From NCBI GenBank assembly GCA_009782175.1, contig WRKR01000025.1:1-42385 (forward strand): DNA of 42,385 nt, given 5' to 3'. A model generated the notes under the pieces. That model saw only the letters and a list, made by a program, of their open reading frames with translations. It had not been told where the DNA came from and searched no databases. Positions 18,397 through 26,232 of the stretch are shown one piece after another (the first letter of the stretch is position 1; the number at the start of each line of letters is the position of its first letter). This DNA is from Cystobacterineae bacterium. GTDB taxonomy: Bacteria > Myxococcota > Myxococcia > Myxococcales > Myxococcaceae. The translations under genes were made by a program, and so were the position numbers.

Positions 18397-18427
18397 TACT
18401 CGAATTTCATTATTTGAATTTCATTAT
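18386..18427 (-). repeat. Three 14-bp tandem repeats carrying three start codons
   Basis: GAATTTCATTA-type units repeat with period 14 (GAATTT at 18388, 18402 and 18416). On the minus strand this gives ATG at 18424, 18410 and 18396. The first two open mini-ORFs MKFK-stop and MKFE-stop, whose TAA overlaps the next ATG as TAATG. The third opens the 178-residue gene. The mini-ORFs could reduce or couple translation of the gene. Confidence 0.7.
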
Positions 18428-18606
18428 TTGTGTCTGAGTGTGTTGGACAGAATGCCTATGCCCTGCCCATGAAAGCATAGTTATAAAAAAGTGGCTATGA
18501 AAGCAGCCCCATATTTTTAAAAAACAGAATATTTTAATATTTGTTGGTTTATGAATATTTTTAAAGAAGAGAGGGGCGAAAGAGCGAGAAAGAGGGAGGA
18601 AAGTGC

Positions 18607-19149
18607 ATGTATTGTGAACAAGAGGGCTTAGGGTGCAAAAGCCTGGTGAGGGCAGCAGGGCTTGGGGCATTGTTTGCGGTGGGCTTGGCTTGTCAGGAGA
18701 TGGGGAAGAATTCTGTCAAAGAGGTTTTGCAGGAAGAGGATGTGACGGCAGAGCATTATAAAATGTCTCCCTTGCCTCGTTTGCGCCTCAGTTTTGAGGG
18801 CAGCTTTTCACGTCAGGTGGAGGTGTTTTGGGTTGAGTTGGCGCATACGCCTGAGGCGGCTGCTCGAGGGTTGATGTGGCGAAAGTCTTTGGGGCCTCGG
18901 GAGGGGATGTTGTTTGATTTTGGCAGAGAGGGAGAGCGGTCGTTTTGGATGAAGAACACCTTGCTGAGTTTGGATTTGGTTTTTATTTCCGAAGAGAAGA
19001 GGGTGGTGGGGATAATAGAGCGAGCAAAGCCCCAGAGTTTGCAGTCTCTGAGCATTGGGCTTCCCAGCCGCTATGTGCTGGAGCTTCCTGCGGGGACTTG
19101 TGCCAAGGTGGGGGTGCGCATGGGCACAAGCCTTAGCTGGCAGCCATGA
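18607..19149 (+). CDS. DUF192-family exported lipoprotein
   Basis: A 180-residue protein. After a short N-region and a hydrophobic stretch (LVRAAGLGALFAVGLAC), Cys29 is a plausible lipidation site. Residues about 65-178 are a DUF192 domain: VELAHTPEAAARGLMWRKSLG, then GMLFDFG, FWMKNTLLSLDLVFI (the family hallmark), and the closing YVLELPAGTCAKVGVRMG. The biochemical role of DUF192 is unknown; members are often exported. GAGGGAGGAAAG right before the ATG supports the start. The next gene converges after a 54-base gap. Confidence 0.8.
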   Translation: MYCEQEGLGCKSLVRAAGLGALFAVGLACQEMGKNSVKEVLQEEDVTAEHYKMSPLPRLRLSFEGSFSRQVEVFWVELAHTPEAAARGLMWRKSLGPREGMLFDFGREGERSFWMKNTLLSLDLVFISEEKRVVGIIERAKPQSLQSLSIGLPSRYVLELPAGTCAKVGVRMGTSLSWQP

Positions 19150-19203
19150 GTATGCGTTCCGAGGGCGGTGGCGTGCCGTTTTGTTCCGTTTTCTGGAGGT
19201 GCT

Positions 19204-19674
19204 CTAGTTATCTTGCACGCAAAAGAGCGGAGAGCTGATGCCGCTGCAGATCTCAAGAGAGGGGTTGCTGTCACAAGCCTCCATGAGCGAGCGGCAAACA
19301 TATTTGGTTTTGGAGTTGCCGGCCTTGCAGCTGTTTCCCACGGCTTGACATCGCTCAGAGCAATAGCCTTTGGCTGGGCTGTCACTGGCGACGGAGCCTG
19401 GGTTAAACTTGGAGTCACGCACGCAGGCCAAATCCTCACATTCAGCAACGCCCAGGGAGACCAGGGCTCGGGTTTCGGTGGAGCCTTGTTTTCCGCTTGT
19501 CAGCAGATCATCCAGCGCGCGTTGAGCTTCCGCTTCCGTAATTTTCACCGTATTGCCGTCCGCCCCCTTTTTGATAAGCTCGCAAGGTACCCCCAGATCG
19601 CTGGCGTCTGTGCACGCCAGGGCCCATAGAGTGAGAGGAATTGCAAAAGAGAATAGAATTGTCTTTGACTTCAT
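19204..19674 (-). CDS. Cys-rich lipoprotein, CglC/GltK-like
   Basis: A 156-residue exported protein. A signal peptide ends in LWALAC and a mature part with about nine Cys follows (GVPCEL, VAECEDLACV, YCSERCQAVGNSCKAG, YVCRSLMEACDS, LEICSG, LFCVQ). Size, lipobox and Cys spacing agree with the adventurous gliding lipoprotein CglC (GltK) of Myxococcus, and the neighbouring genes (two beta-barrels and a TPR protein) match gltB, gltA and gltC as I recall that cluster. Here it is transcribed divergently from them. AAGGATAAG lies just before the ATG. Presence of this set does not prove gliding, because related sets occur in non-gliding relatives. Confidence 0.6.
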   Translation of the reverse strand: MKSKTILFSFAIPLTLWALACTDASDLGVPCELIKKGADGNTVKITEAEAQRALDDLLTSGKQGSTETRALVSLGVAECEDLACVRDSKFNPGSVASDSPAKGYCSERCQAVGNSCKAGNSKTKYVCRSLMEACDSNPSLEICSGISSPLFCVQDN

Positions 19675-19872
19675 AACTTATCCTTTTATGACAACAGAGG
19701 TTTAGATAAAACCATTTAGGCGTGCATAGGAAACTTAAGTGAGCATGGACAATAATTGTGTCGACTTGTTGATGAATAGGGCAAGTACCGCTAAAGTCCT
19801 CAGCAGGGTAGTCCTTAGAAGGATTTTAGAAGGGTATATCCTTTTGCTTCGCGGATTGCGCGAAAATGGAGA
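19675..19872. promoter_or_regulatory. Divergent intergenic region, Glt-like module
   Basis: 198 bases separate the CglC-like gene (minus) from the beta-barrel genes (plus), so promoters for both should lie here. The sequence is AT-rich near the minus-strand gene. An inverted pair AAGGAT...ATCCTT occurs around 19817-19842. GGAG at 19868-19871 could serve a TTG start at 19879. No promoter hexamers can be assigned with confidence. Confidence 0.4.
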
Positions 19873-19956
19873 GTGCTTTTGAACCAAACGACAGTGCTTT
19901 TGAGCCAACCGGCAGTGCTTTTGAGCCGAACGGCAGTGCTTTTGAGCCAAACGAGA
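19873..19956 (+). repeat. Four in-frame 21-bp tandem repeats
   Basis: Units of the type GTGCTTTTGAGCCAAACGGCA repeat four times with small changes, each coding VLLSQTA-like heptapeptides and each containing a potential GTG start. The 21-bp length keeps the reading frame, so changes in copy number would lengthen or shorten the segment before the signal peptide without breaking the gene. Confidence 0.8.
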
Positions 19957-20766
19957 AAGACAGTGGGCCTGTTGAGCATGTGCTGTCTGCTTGGGTTGCT
20001 CTGGGGTGCCCATGCCCAGGCACAAGAAACAGAGTCCCTGGGGCTTGATTTTTCGGATTTAGAAGAGTCAGAAACGCCTCCTGTTCCTCCTGCTGAACCT
20101 CCTGCCATCGTCTTGCCTCCCCGCGAAACTTCGGAAAGCGACAGGCCTACGGTGATGCAATCATCGGATATTACTCAATCCGACCGTGTGCGAAGCGTTC
20201 AAAAAAAGCTTTATCTGAAGCGTGGCCGATTTGAGTTGGCCCCCTATATTGCTTTTTGTGTGAACGACCCGCTTTATACGAAGTGGGGTGGCTCCATTCG
20301 GGCGGCCTATTATTTGGCGGATACTTTGGCGATTTCGGCCCGTTTTACCATTGTGGACATGCTCAAAACAGACGACGTGCGCATGGCGAAGCGTTTTCTG
20401 TCTTCGGCCATTTTCCCCTCTGTGCCTCAGTGGTGGTTGATGGCTTCCATAGAATGGAGTCCCATATATGCCAAAGCATCTATTTTTAACTCTATTCTCC
20501 ATTTTGATGCCGGGGTTATTGGTGGGGCGGGGATGATGAAGGCGGCGACCTATGGAAATTTAGGGTTTTTGCCGGCTTTTGATGTGGGGTTTAACATGCG
20601 TGTGGTTGTGAAGGATTTTTTGGCTGTGAACGCGGCATGGGTGAATACCTCCTATGTGGATAAACCCTATGGCCTGGAAAAAAGCGGTATACAAAACATC
20701 CAGATGATCTACGCGGGCCTGTCCCTTTTCTTCCCCTTCAAGTCGACATGGAGGGAGGCCGAATGA
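19873..20766 (+). CDS. Small outer-membrane beta-barrel protein, GltB-like
   Basis: Up to 297 residues. The N-terminus is odd: four 7-residue repeats of VLLSQTA type precede an otherwise normal signal peptide (RKTVGLLSMCCLLGLLWGAHAQA). The start is uncertain: GTG 19873 is the longest; TTG 19879 has GGAG 7 bases upstream; GTG 19936 would give the neatest signal peptide. The mature part begins with a Pro/Glu-rich linker (SETPPVPPAEPPA). From about residue 110 it has the alternating strands of the small myxobacterial beta-barrel family (LKRGRFELAPYIAF, YYLADTLAISARF) and ends in an aromatic strand (LSLFFPFKSTW). It is paralogous to the next gene. The stop overlaps the next start (ATGA). Confidence 0.7.
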   Translation: MLLNQTTVLLSQPAVLLSRTAVLLSQTRKTVGLLSMCCLLGLLWGAHAQAQETESLGLDFSDLEESETPPVPPAEPPAIVLPPRETSESDRPTVMQSSDITQSDRVRSVQKKLYLKRGRFELAPYIAFCVNDPLYTKWGGSIRAAYYLADTLAISARFTIVDMLKTDDVRMAKRFLSSAIFPSVPQWWLMASIEWSPIYAKASIFNSILHFDAGVIGGAGMMKAATYGNLGFLPAFDVGFNMRVVVKDFLAVNAAWVNTSYVDKPYGLEKSGIQNIQMIYAGLSLFFPFKSTWREAE

Positions 20767-21479
20767 TGCGCGCTTGGTTTATGGTTGCAATGCTGATGGG
20801 CGCTTCCGTATGGGCTCAAACAGCAGAAGAAGAGGCCGGGGATATTTCAGAGATTGATAAAGATGCGAAGGGGCCATTGAGGGAACGCATTCGCCCTGTT
20901 TCCGGCCAGCTTTTTAAACTGGATGGGCGCTTTGAAGTGAGCCCGGGCATAGCGCTCTCTTTGCGGGATGCTTTTTTCAAGAAATATGTATTGGGGGGCC
21001 TGATAGCCTATCATTTTACGGAAGAGTTGGGGATAGCGTTTCGGGGAGGCTATGCACTTTCTTCCATTTCTGGATCCACACAAGTGTGTGAGCCCACAGG
21101 CTGCAGAAAGCCCACACGCCAGCAATTGGAAGCGTCCAGAGCCTATGGCAACATTCGCTTTATGGGGGACTTGGAGCTGCAATGGGCCCCTGTTTATGGG
21201 AAAATTTCTCTAAGCGCTGAAGCATTCTTGCCCTTTAAGCTTTATGTATTCATCGGCCCTGGCATGGTGAGTTATGGCCCCAAAGGACAGCTCAAACACA
21301 GTTTTGGTGGAACAGCCGGGCTTGGGTTTCGCTTTGTTGCGACGCGCTTTCTGGCGGTCCGCATGGAGCTTCGAGACTTTCTCTATCAAGAAAGCAACGG
21401 CAACGAGCGTTTTGTCAGAAACCAACTCATGTTTGACTTTGGTCTTTCTTTCTTTTTCCCGACAGGTTTTGACTCATGA
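20763..21479 (+). CDS. Small outer-membrane beta-barrel protein, GltA-like
   Basis: A 238-residue protein. The ATG at 20763 is chosen over the in-frame 20748 because GAGGGAGG precedes it and it overlaps the previous stop as ATGA. A signal peptide (MMRAWFMVAMLMGASVWAQ) and a short acidic linker are followed by a barrel domain. The motif FKLDGRFEVSPGIALSL matches LKRGRFELAPYIAF of the preceding protein, so the two are paralogues. A Cys pair occurs in a loop (QVCEPTGCRKP). The last strand ends FDFGLSFFFPTG, an outer-membrane insertion-like signal. Its stop overlaps the TPR gene start (ATGA). It probably forms an outer-membrane complex with its neighbours. Confidence 0.75.
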   Translation: MMRAWFMVAMLMGASVWAQTAEEEAGDISEIDKDAKGPLRERIRPVSGQLFKLDGRFEVSPGIALSLRDAFFKKYVLGGLIAYHFTEELGIAFRGGYALSSISGSTQVCEPTGCRKPTRQQLEASRAYGNIRFMGDLELQWAPVYGKISLSAEAFLPFKLYVFIGPGMVSYGPKGQLKHSFGGTAGLGFRFVATRFLAVRMELRDFLYQESNGNERFVRNQLMFDFGLSFFFPTGFDS

Positions 21480-23386
21480 GGCTTTGCATGTTGCATAAAT
21501 ATGTCGCCTTCGCTGGTATGCTGGTTGCTTTTTTCTTTGGTTTTTCTGAAGCCCAGGCTCAGACAAACGCGCAGACAAAGTCAAAGACTCGAGCCGCGAC
21601 GCAAAAGCGTCGCCCGGCCAAAGTCAAACCAACTCCCCCAGCAACTTCTGCAAATGAGACGGAATATGCGGCTGCCTCACACGCAGAGGGAGCCATGCCC
21701 GAAGAAACTTCGTCGCCTGCAGCGCCCGCAGCGCCTGCAGCGGCTGCAATGCCTGTGGCGGAGGATGAAGTGCCTGATGTGGATGAGCTATATGAGCAGC
21801 ACATCGGCGTTGCGGTGGGTGCGAAAAACGCGGACAGGAGTTTGCTCCAAATTGCCATTAACCAGTTTAAGTCAGAGGACTATGAGAAGGCTTCACTGAC
21901 TGCTTTTGAAATAATACACAACCCGAAGATGGCCTCTGTTGCCACAGAAGCCCAATATATACTCGCGAAGGCGCTCTACCGTTTGGGGCTTTATCATTCT
22001 TCGCTGTCCCAATTTTCTGAAATTCTCTCCAAAGGCGCTTCAACCCCCTATTTCAAAAGTGCATTGGAGTGGCTGTTTTTCATTGGAAGAAAAACGGTGA
22101 ATGAGACGGTTATTTTAGATGAGATTGCTCGCTATTCCACTGCTGAGTTTCCGGAGCGGTTTAGAAGTGAGTTTCGCTATTTGTTGGCGCGCTATCATTT
22201 CTTGAGGGGAAAGGCGTTGGACGACATAGGCCAGAAAGCGGAGGCCGATGAGAGTTTTGTAGAGGTGGTTCGCCTGAGCCTGGCTGTTCCGGAGGGGGAT
22301 CCTTATTATGCTCGAGCAAAATACCTGGAGGGGTTGGCCTATTATCGCGACAAGAAGTTGGAGCCAGCCGTAGACGCATTAAAAGAAGTCATTCGCAAAA
22401 CACGCATGCCGCAAGGCGCCTTAGATCCAAGCGGCAAAGCTTTCTTGGCGCTGCGTGAATTGGCTTTTATGCAGTTGGCACGCATCCACTATGGTGTTGG
22501 ACAAAGCCGGAATGCCATTTTTTATTATTCCAAAATTGAGCGAGGGCATGAGCAATGGCTTAACGCTCTCTTTGAATCCTCCTGGGCCAGCTACCGCATT
22601 GGCCAATATGAGCAGGCACTGGGAAACCTCATCACCTTGTCTTCACCCTTTTTCCGCGAAGAATATTTCCCCGAAGCATTTATTTTAAAGGCCGTCATTT
22701 ATTTTGAAAATTGCCGTTACCAGGAAGCACTCAGCATTGTTGACGACTTTGAGGCCATTTATGGGCCTGTCCAGGAGAAGCTGGAGGAAATGGTGGCTTC
22801 CAACATGAGTGCGGAAGGATATTATCAAGCCTTGGATGAGATTAAAAAAATGAACGCTGAGAAGCGAGGCTCTCGCATGACGAATGAAATTCTCGCTCGA
22901 GTTTTGAACCTTGCGCTGACGGATACGGATTTGCGAAAGACTTTGGATGCCATCCACGAGCTGGAAAAAGAGGTGGATGCTTTCAGCGGCTATGCTGACA
23001 CCTTTAAATATTCCGAGTTGGTTAAGGCGTTGATTGATTCCATTAAGGCCCAACGCGAGAGGTTGATGAACAAGGCGGGCATTGTGGCCAAGGGCAAGCT
23101 GGAATTTGAGCTTTTGGAGCTGCGGACTTTGAGCTCCAATGCACTGCGAATCCGAGTGGACACCGTAGAAAAAGAGAAAATATATTTGGAGCAGCAATTG
23201 GCCGAAGGGGGTGCACGCGACGTCATCCGCAAATACAAATACTCCGTTGCCGTTCCGGATGACTACCTCCACTGGCCTTATGTAGGTGAATATTGGCGCG
23301 ATGAACTGGGCACCTATCGCTATACCTTAACCAAAGGGTGCATTGATAAGCCGTTGACACCAGCGGCAGCAGCGGATGATCCGTGA
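21476..23386 (+). CDS. Large exported TPR protein, GltC-like
   Basis: A 636-residue protein. The signal peptide ends FGFSEAQA. A low-complexity Lys/Ala/Pro linker to about residue 100 follows (PAAPAAPAAAA). After it comes a long array of tetratricopeptide-like helices (LLQIAINQFKSEDYEKASLTAFEII, AQYILAKALYRLGLYHSSLSQFSEIL, YARAKYLEGLAYYRDKKLEPAVDALKEVI, and more to about residue 460). A coiled-coil-rich tail and a final conserved-looking block (DDYLHWPYVGEYWRDELG) complete it. Length and position after two barrels fit GltC of the Myxococcus gliding complex, a periplasmic outer-membrane-associated scaffold. It overlaps both neighbours by 4 bases. Confidence 0.7.
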   Translation: MRLCMLHKYVAFAGMLVAFFFGFSEAQAQTNAQTKSKTRAATQKRRPAKVKPTPPATSANETEYAAASHAEGAMPEETSSPAAPAAPAAAAMPVAEDEVPDVDELYEQHIGVAVGAKNADRSLLQIAINQFKSEDYEKASLTAFEIIHNPKMASVATEAQYILAKALYRLGLYHSSLSQFSEILSKGASTPYFKSALEWLFFIGRKTVNETVILDEIARYSTAEFPERFRSEFRYLLARYHFLRGKALDDIGQKAEADESFVEVVRLSLAVPEGDPYYARAKYLEGLAYYRDKKLEPAVDALKEVIRKTRMPQGALDPSGKAFLALRELAFMQLARIHYGVGQSRNAIFYYSKIERGHEQWLNALFESSWASYRIGQYEQALGNLITLSSPFFREEYFPEAFILKAVIYFENCRYQEALSIVDDFEAIYGPVQEKLEEMVASNMSAEGYYQALDEIKKMNAEKRGSRMTNEILARVLNLALTDTDLRKTLDAIHELEKEVDAFSGYADTFKYSELVKALIDSIKAQRERLMNKAGIVAKGKLEFELLELRTLSSNALRIRVDTVEKEKIYLEQQLAEGGARDVIRKYKYSVAVPDDYLHWPYVGEYWRDELGTYRYTLTKGCIDKPLTPAAAADDP

Positions 23387-24609
23387 AGCGACGGGCCTCC
23401 CTGGGTATTATTTTTCTTGTTGTTTTTGTTGATCTGCTGGGGTTTGGGGTTGTTGTTCCACAGCTGGGTATTTATGTAGACAAATATCAAGGCTCAGCCT
23501 TTATGGTTGGGCTTTTGATGTCAAGCTACTCGCTGATGCAGTTTCTGGTGGCCCCTCGTTTGGGGAAATTGTCCGACAGAATAGGCCGAAAGCCCATATT
23601 GCTTTATAGCCTCGCGGGCTTTGTGGTTGCCAACCTTGTGTTTGCCTTTGCGGACTCTCTTGCCATGTTGTTTGTTTCGCGTTTGTTGGCAGGGGCTGCG
23701 GCGGCCAATATTGCCACAGCCCAAGCCTATGTGGCAGACATAACCTCTGAAGAGAACAGGACCCAAGGAATGGCAATTATAGGTGCTGCTTTTGGCTTGG
23801 GTTTTGTGTTGGGCCCAGCCTTAGGCGGGCTTTTGGGGGGACTTGGAGGAAATTTTGCCATAGGGATAGCGAGTGCTTGTTTTTCAGGTTTAAGCTTTTT
23901 GTTGGCTTTGTTTTTTTTGGCAGAAATTCCAGAAGAACAAAGGAAGAAAAGCCATGGAAAAATCCGGTGGAAGCATTGGCTTAAAATGCCAGGTTTTGGG
24001 TTGGCTTTGCTGATTTCTGTGTTTTATACGATAGCGTTTACGCAGATGGAGACCACTTTTGCTGTTTTTATTCTCCAAAAATTTTTGGCCCCCCATTCCT
24101 CCATAGAAGGGGGCCTGTTTTATTTGCATACCCATGTGGATGCGGCCACACATAGCCAAGCCTCCACAATGGTGGGTTGGTTGTTTGCAGCCATTGGCGT
24201 GGTTAGCGTTTTCATCCAGGGTTTTGCCATTCGATATTTTCGAAAATATTTTTCAGAGAAACGTTTGGTGGTGTTGGGCACAGCTTGGGTGGCTTTGGGC
24301 TTGGCTTTGTTTTCCCTGCCGACGCAATTTGCATGGATGTATTTGCCCGCCATCCTCATTGCTTTGGGGTCAGCCCTTTATAACCCCTCATTATCCGCTT
24401 TGGTTTCAAGGCTGGTCCCCAAGGAGAACTATGGTGAGGCCCTGGGGACCTACCAAAGCATGGGGGCTTTAGGGCGGGTTTTGGGGCCTTTGCTGGGTGG
24501 ATTTTTATATACGAGGTTTTGTCCTTCCGCGACTTACTTTGTTGCCGCTGGAATGGTTTTTTTGGTTTGTTTGGGGGCATTGCGTTTGCCCCGTCTGAGA
24601 AGTGGTTGA
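23383..24609 (+). CDS. MFS drug/metabolite:H+ antiporter (DHA1/TetA-like)
   Basis: A 408-residue, 12-helix transporter of the major facilitator superfamily. The first helix carries FVDLLGFGVVVPQLGIY and the loop between helices 2 and 3 has motif A, GKLSDRIGRKP, typical of TetA-like drug:H+ antiporters. A motif-C-like Gly-rich stretch (GAAFGLGFVLGPALGGLLGG) lies in helix 5. The substrate is unknown. The GTG start overlaps the stop of the TPR gene (GTGA), so it is translationally coupled to the envelope module, an unexpected partner for it. Confidence 0.85.
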   Translation: MKRRASLGIIFLVVFVDLLGFGVVVPQLGIYVDKYQGSAFMVGLLMSSYSLMQFLVAPRLGKLSDRIGRKPILLYSLAGFVVANLVFAFADSLAMLFVSRLLAGAAAANIATAQAYVADITSEENRTQGMAIIGAAFGLGFVLGPALGGLLGGLGGNFAIGIASACFSGLSFLLALFFLAEIPEEQRKKSHGKIRWKHWLKMPGFGLALLISVFYTIAFTQMETTFAVFILQKFLAPHSSIEGGLFYLHTHVDAATHSQASTMVGWLFAAIGVVSVFIQGFAIRYFRKYFSEKRLVVLGTAWVALGLALFSLPTQFAWMYLPAILIALGSALYNPSLSALVSRLVPKENYGEALGTYQSMGALGRVLGPLLGGFLYTRFCPSATYFVAAGMVFLVCLGALRLPRLRSG

Positions 24610-24734
24610 GAAAAGCGGTTGAGAAAAACACAAGGGAATTGCTGGCGGCGCTTGTAGCTGGGCTATGTGCGCGCTATGGAGGCAAAGCGGGTGTTTAGGC
24701 TTAGGGAAGCTTTGCTTGGGAGTAGCATACTAAC

Positions 24735-26231
24735 ATGACTGACGTGGATTTCAGTGCTGTGTCAGCTCCTTTGACAGGGGCGGATTTAACGCAAGCACAG
24801 AAGGAGAATGTGAAGTCTGTCATTGAATATGGACAGCTGGATGCGGATGCTGTCCGTGTTGTCCTTCGTCTTCGGCAACATGGCCATGAAGCTTATTTGG
24901 TGGGGGGCTGTGTGAGGGATTTGTTGCTTCAACGCACGCCTAAAGACTTTGACATTGCGACGGATGCCTTGCCGGAAGAAATACGGGCTTTGTTTAGACG
25001 TTGCCGTTTAATAGGGCGCCGCTTCAGGCTGGCACATGTTTTTGCCAGCAAAGGAAGGATTTTTGAAGTTGCCACATTCCGCGCAACTCCAGACAACTCC
25101 CAAAACCCGGGGGATTTGCTGATCCGCCGTGACAATGTGTTTGGCTCCGCACAAGAGGATGCTTGCCGTCGGGACTTCACCATTAACGGTTTGTTTTTTG
25201 ATCCGCTGGCTGCGCATGTGATTGACTTTGTCGACGGCTATGCGGATTTGAAACGGGGGGTGCTGCGCACCATTGGGGACCCTGAAATTCGGATGAGGGA
25301 AGACCCCGTGCGCATTCTCCGCGCCGTGCGTTTTATGTGCAAGCTGGGTTTTGAGATTGAACCACCTACATATGCGGCCATGGAAGCAGCCGTTGTGGAT
25401 TTGCCCAAGTGCTCCCCACCGCGCCTTTTGGAAGAAACCTTTAGGCTGCTCAGAGGGGGGATTGCAAAACCCGCTTTGCAGATGCTGATTTCTCTGGATG
25501 CTTTGAAGTTGTTGCTTCCGCCGCTGTGGCGTTTTTTGAATGAAGCGACAGAAGAAGAAAGAGAGACGTTTTTTTCCTGTGTTGGGGTTTTGGACGCTTG
25601 GCTTGCCCATGAGAAGAATTGCAGCGACGAGGTGGTTTTGGCTTGCTTGGCGATGAGCGTGGCCAATCCGCTTTTGCCAGACGCCTATATAAATAATTTG
25701 GCAAAGCTCCACGCTTTTTTGAAGGAACTCAAACGAGAGATTGTTTTTCCCAAACGCATTGCAGAAGGTTGCAGAGGCTTGTTGAATGCTCAGCGCATTT
25801 TGGCTGGGCAACGCAAATATAAAGGTGGCCTCAACCACTTTAGAGAGCATGCTTTGTTTGAAGATGCTTTGAAAGTGTTTGAAATTTGGAGTGCAGCCAC
25901 AGGCCAATTCCCCAACGAGCTAAAAGCATGGAAAACTCAGCGGGAGCGCTCCATTAAAGTGTCTTCCAAAAAAAAGAGAAAGCCCATGCATAGCCGCTCC
26001 TTTCAAGCGCGCTTGCGCGAGGACAACCTTGTTGAGCCCGACAATGTGCCAAGCAATGTGCCAAGCAGCGCGCCCGACAATATGCCAAGCAATGTGCCAA
26101 GCAGCGTGCCCGACAATGTGCCAAGCAATGTGCCAGGCAGCGTGCTCGACAATGTGCCAAGCAATGTTCCCGACAATGTGCCAGGCAGCATGCCTGAGGA
26201 CAGCCAGGCAGCGACCGAAGTTCTGCGTTGA
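24735..26231 (+). CDS. pcnB: Poly(A) polymerase / tRNA nucleotidyltransferase family
   Basis: A 498-residue class II nucleotidyltransferase. The head domain shows YLVGGCVRDLLLQRTPKDFDIATDA, including the Gly-Gly and the Asp-X-Asp metal ligands, then CRLIGRRFRLAHV and RRDFTINGLFFD, with the flexible-loop features of bacterial poly(A) polymerases. The following domain has REDPVRILRAVRFMCKLGFEI. The basic C-terminal tail (SSKKKRKPMHSRSFQARLR) resembles that of PcnB, which adds 3' tails that promote RNA decay; a CCA-adding role cannot be excluded from sequence alone. An Asn/Val/Pro/Ser repeat tail follows (about 26037-26200). GGGAG lies somewhat far before the ATG. Confidence 0.85.
   Translation: MTDVDFSAVSAPLTGADLTQAQKENVKSVIEYGQLDADAVRVVLRLRQHGHEAYLVGGCVRDLLLQRTPKDFDIATDALPEEIRALFRRCRLIGRRFRLAHVFASKGRIFEVATFRATPDNSQNPGDLLIRRDNVFGSAQEDACRRDFTINGLFFDPLAAHVIDFVDGYADLKRGVLRTIGDPEIRMREDPVRILRAVRFMCKLGFEIEPPTYAAMEAAVVDLPKCSPPRLLEETFRLLRGGIAKPALQMLISLDALKLLLPPLWRFLNEATEEERETFFSCVGVLDAWLAHEKNCSDEVVLACLAMSVANPLLPDAYINNLAKLHAFLKELKREIVFPKRIAEGCRGLLNAQRILAGQRKYKGGLNHFREHALFEDALKVFEIWSAATGQFPNELKAWKTQRERSIKVSSKKKRKPMHSRSFQARLREDNLVEPDNVPSNVPSSAPDNMPSNVPSSVPDNVPSNVPGSVLDNVPSNVPDNVPGSMPEDSQAATEVLR
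26037..26200 (+). repeat. In-frame 12/36-bp tandem repeat at the pcnB 3' end
   Basis: A DNVPSNVPSSAP-type 12-residue unit is repeated about four and a half times with drift (DNMPSNVPSSVP, DNVPSNVPGSVL and so on). Each is built from 12-bp subunits such as AATGTGCCAAGC. It begins after the basic PcnB tail and ends about 30 bases before the stop. The segment is probably disordered. Confidence 0.85.
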
Positions 26232-26232
26232 C

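Noticed and set aside
18410-18670. An 86-codon minus-strand frame upstream of the 178-residue gene
   Set aside because: No ribosome-binding site or domain; it overlaps the start and ribosome-binding site of the DUF192 gene and ends in the 14-bp repeats.
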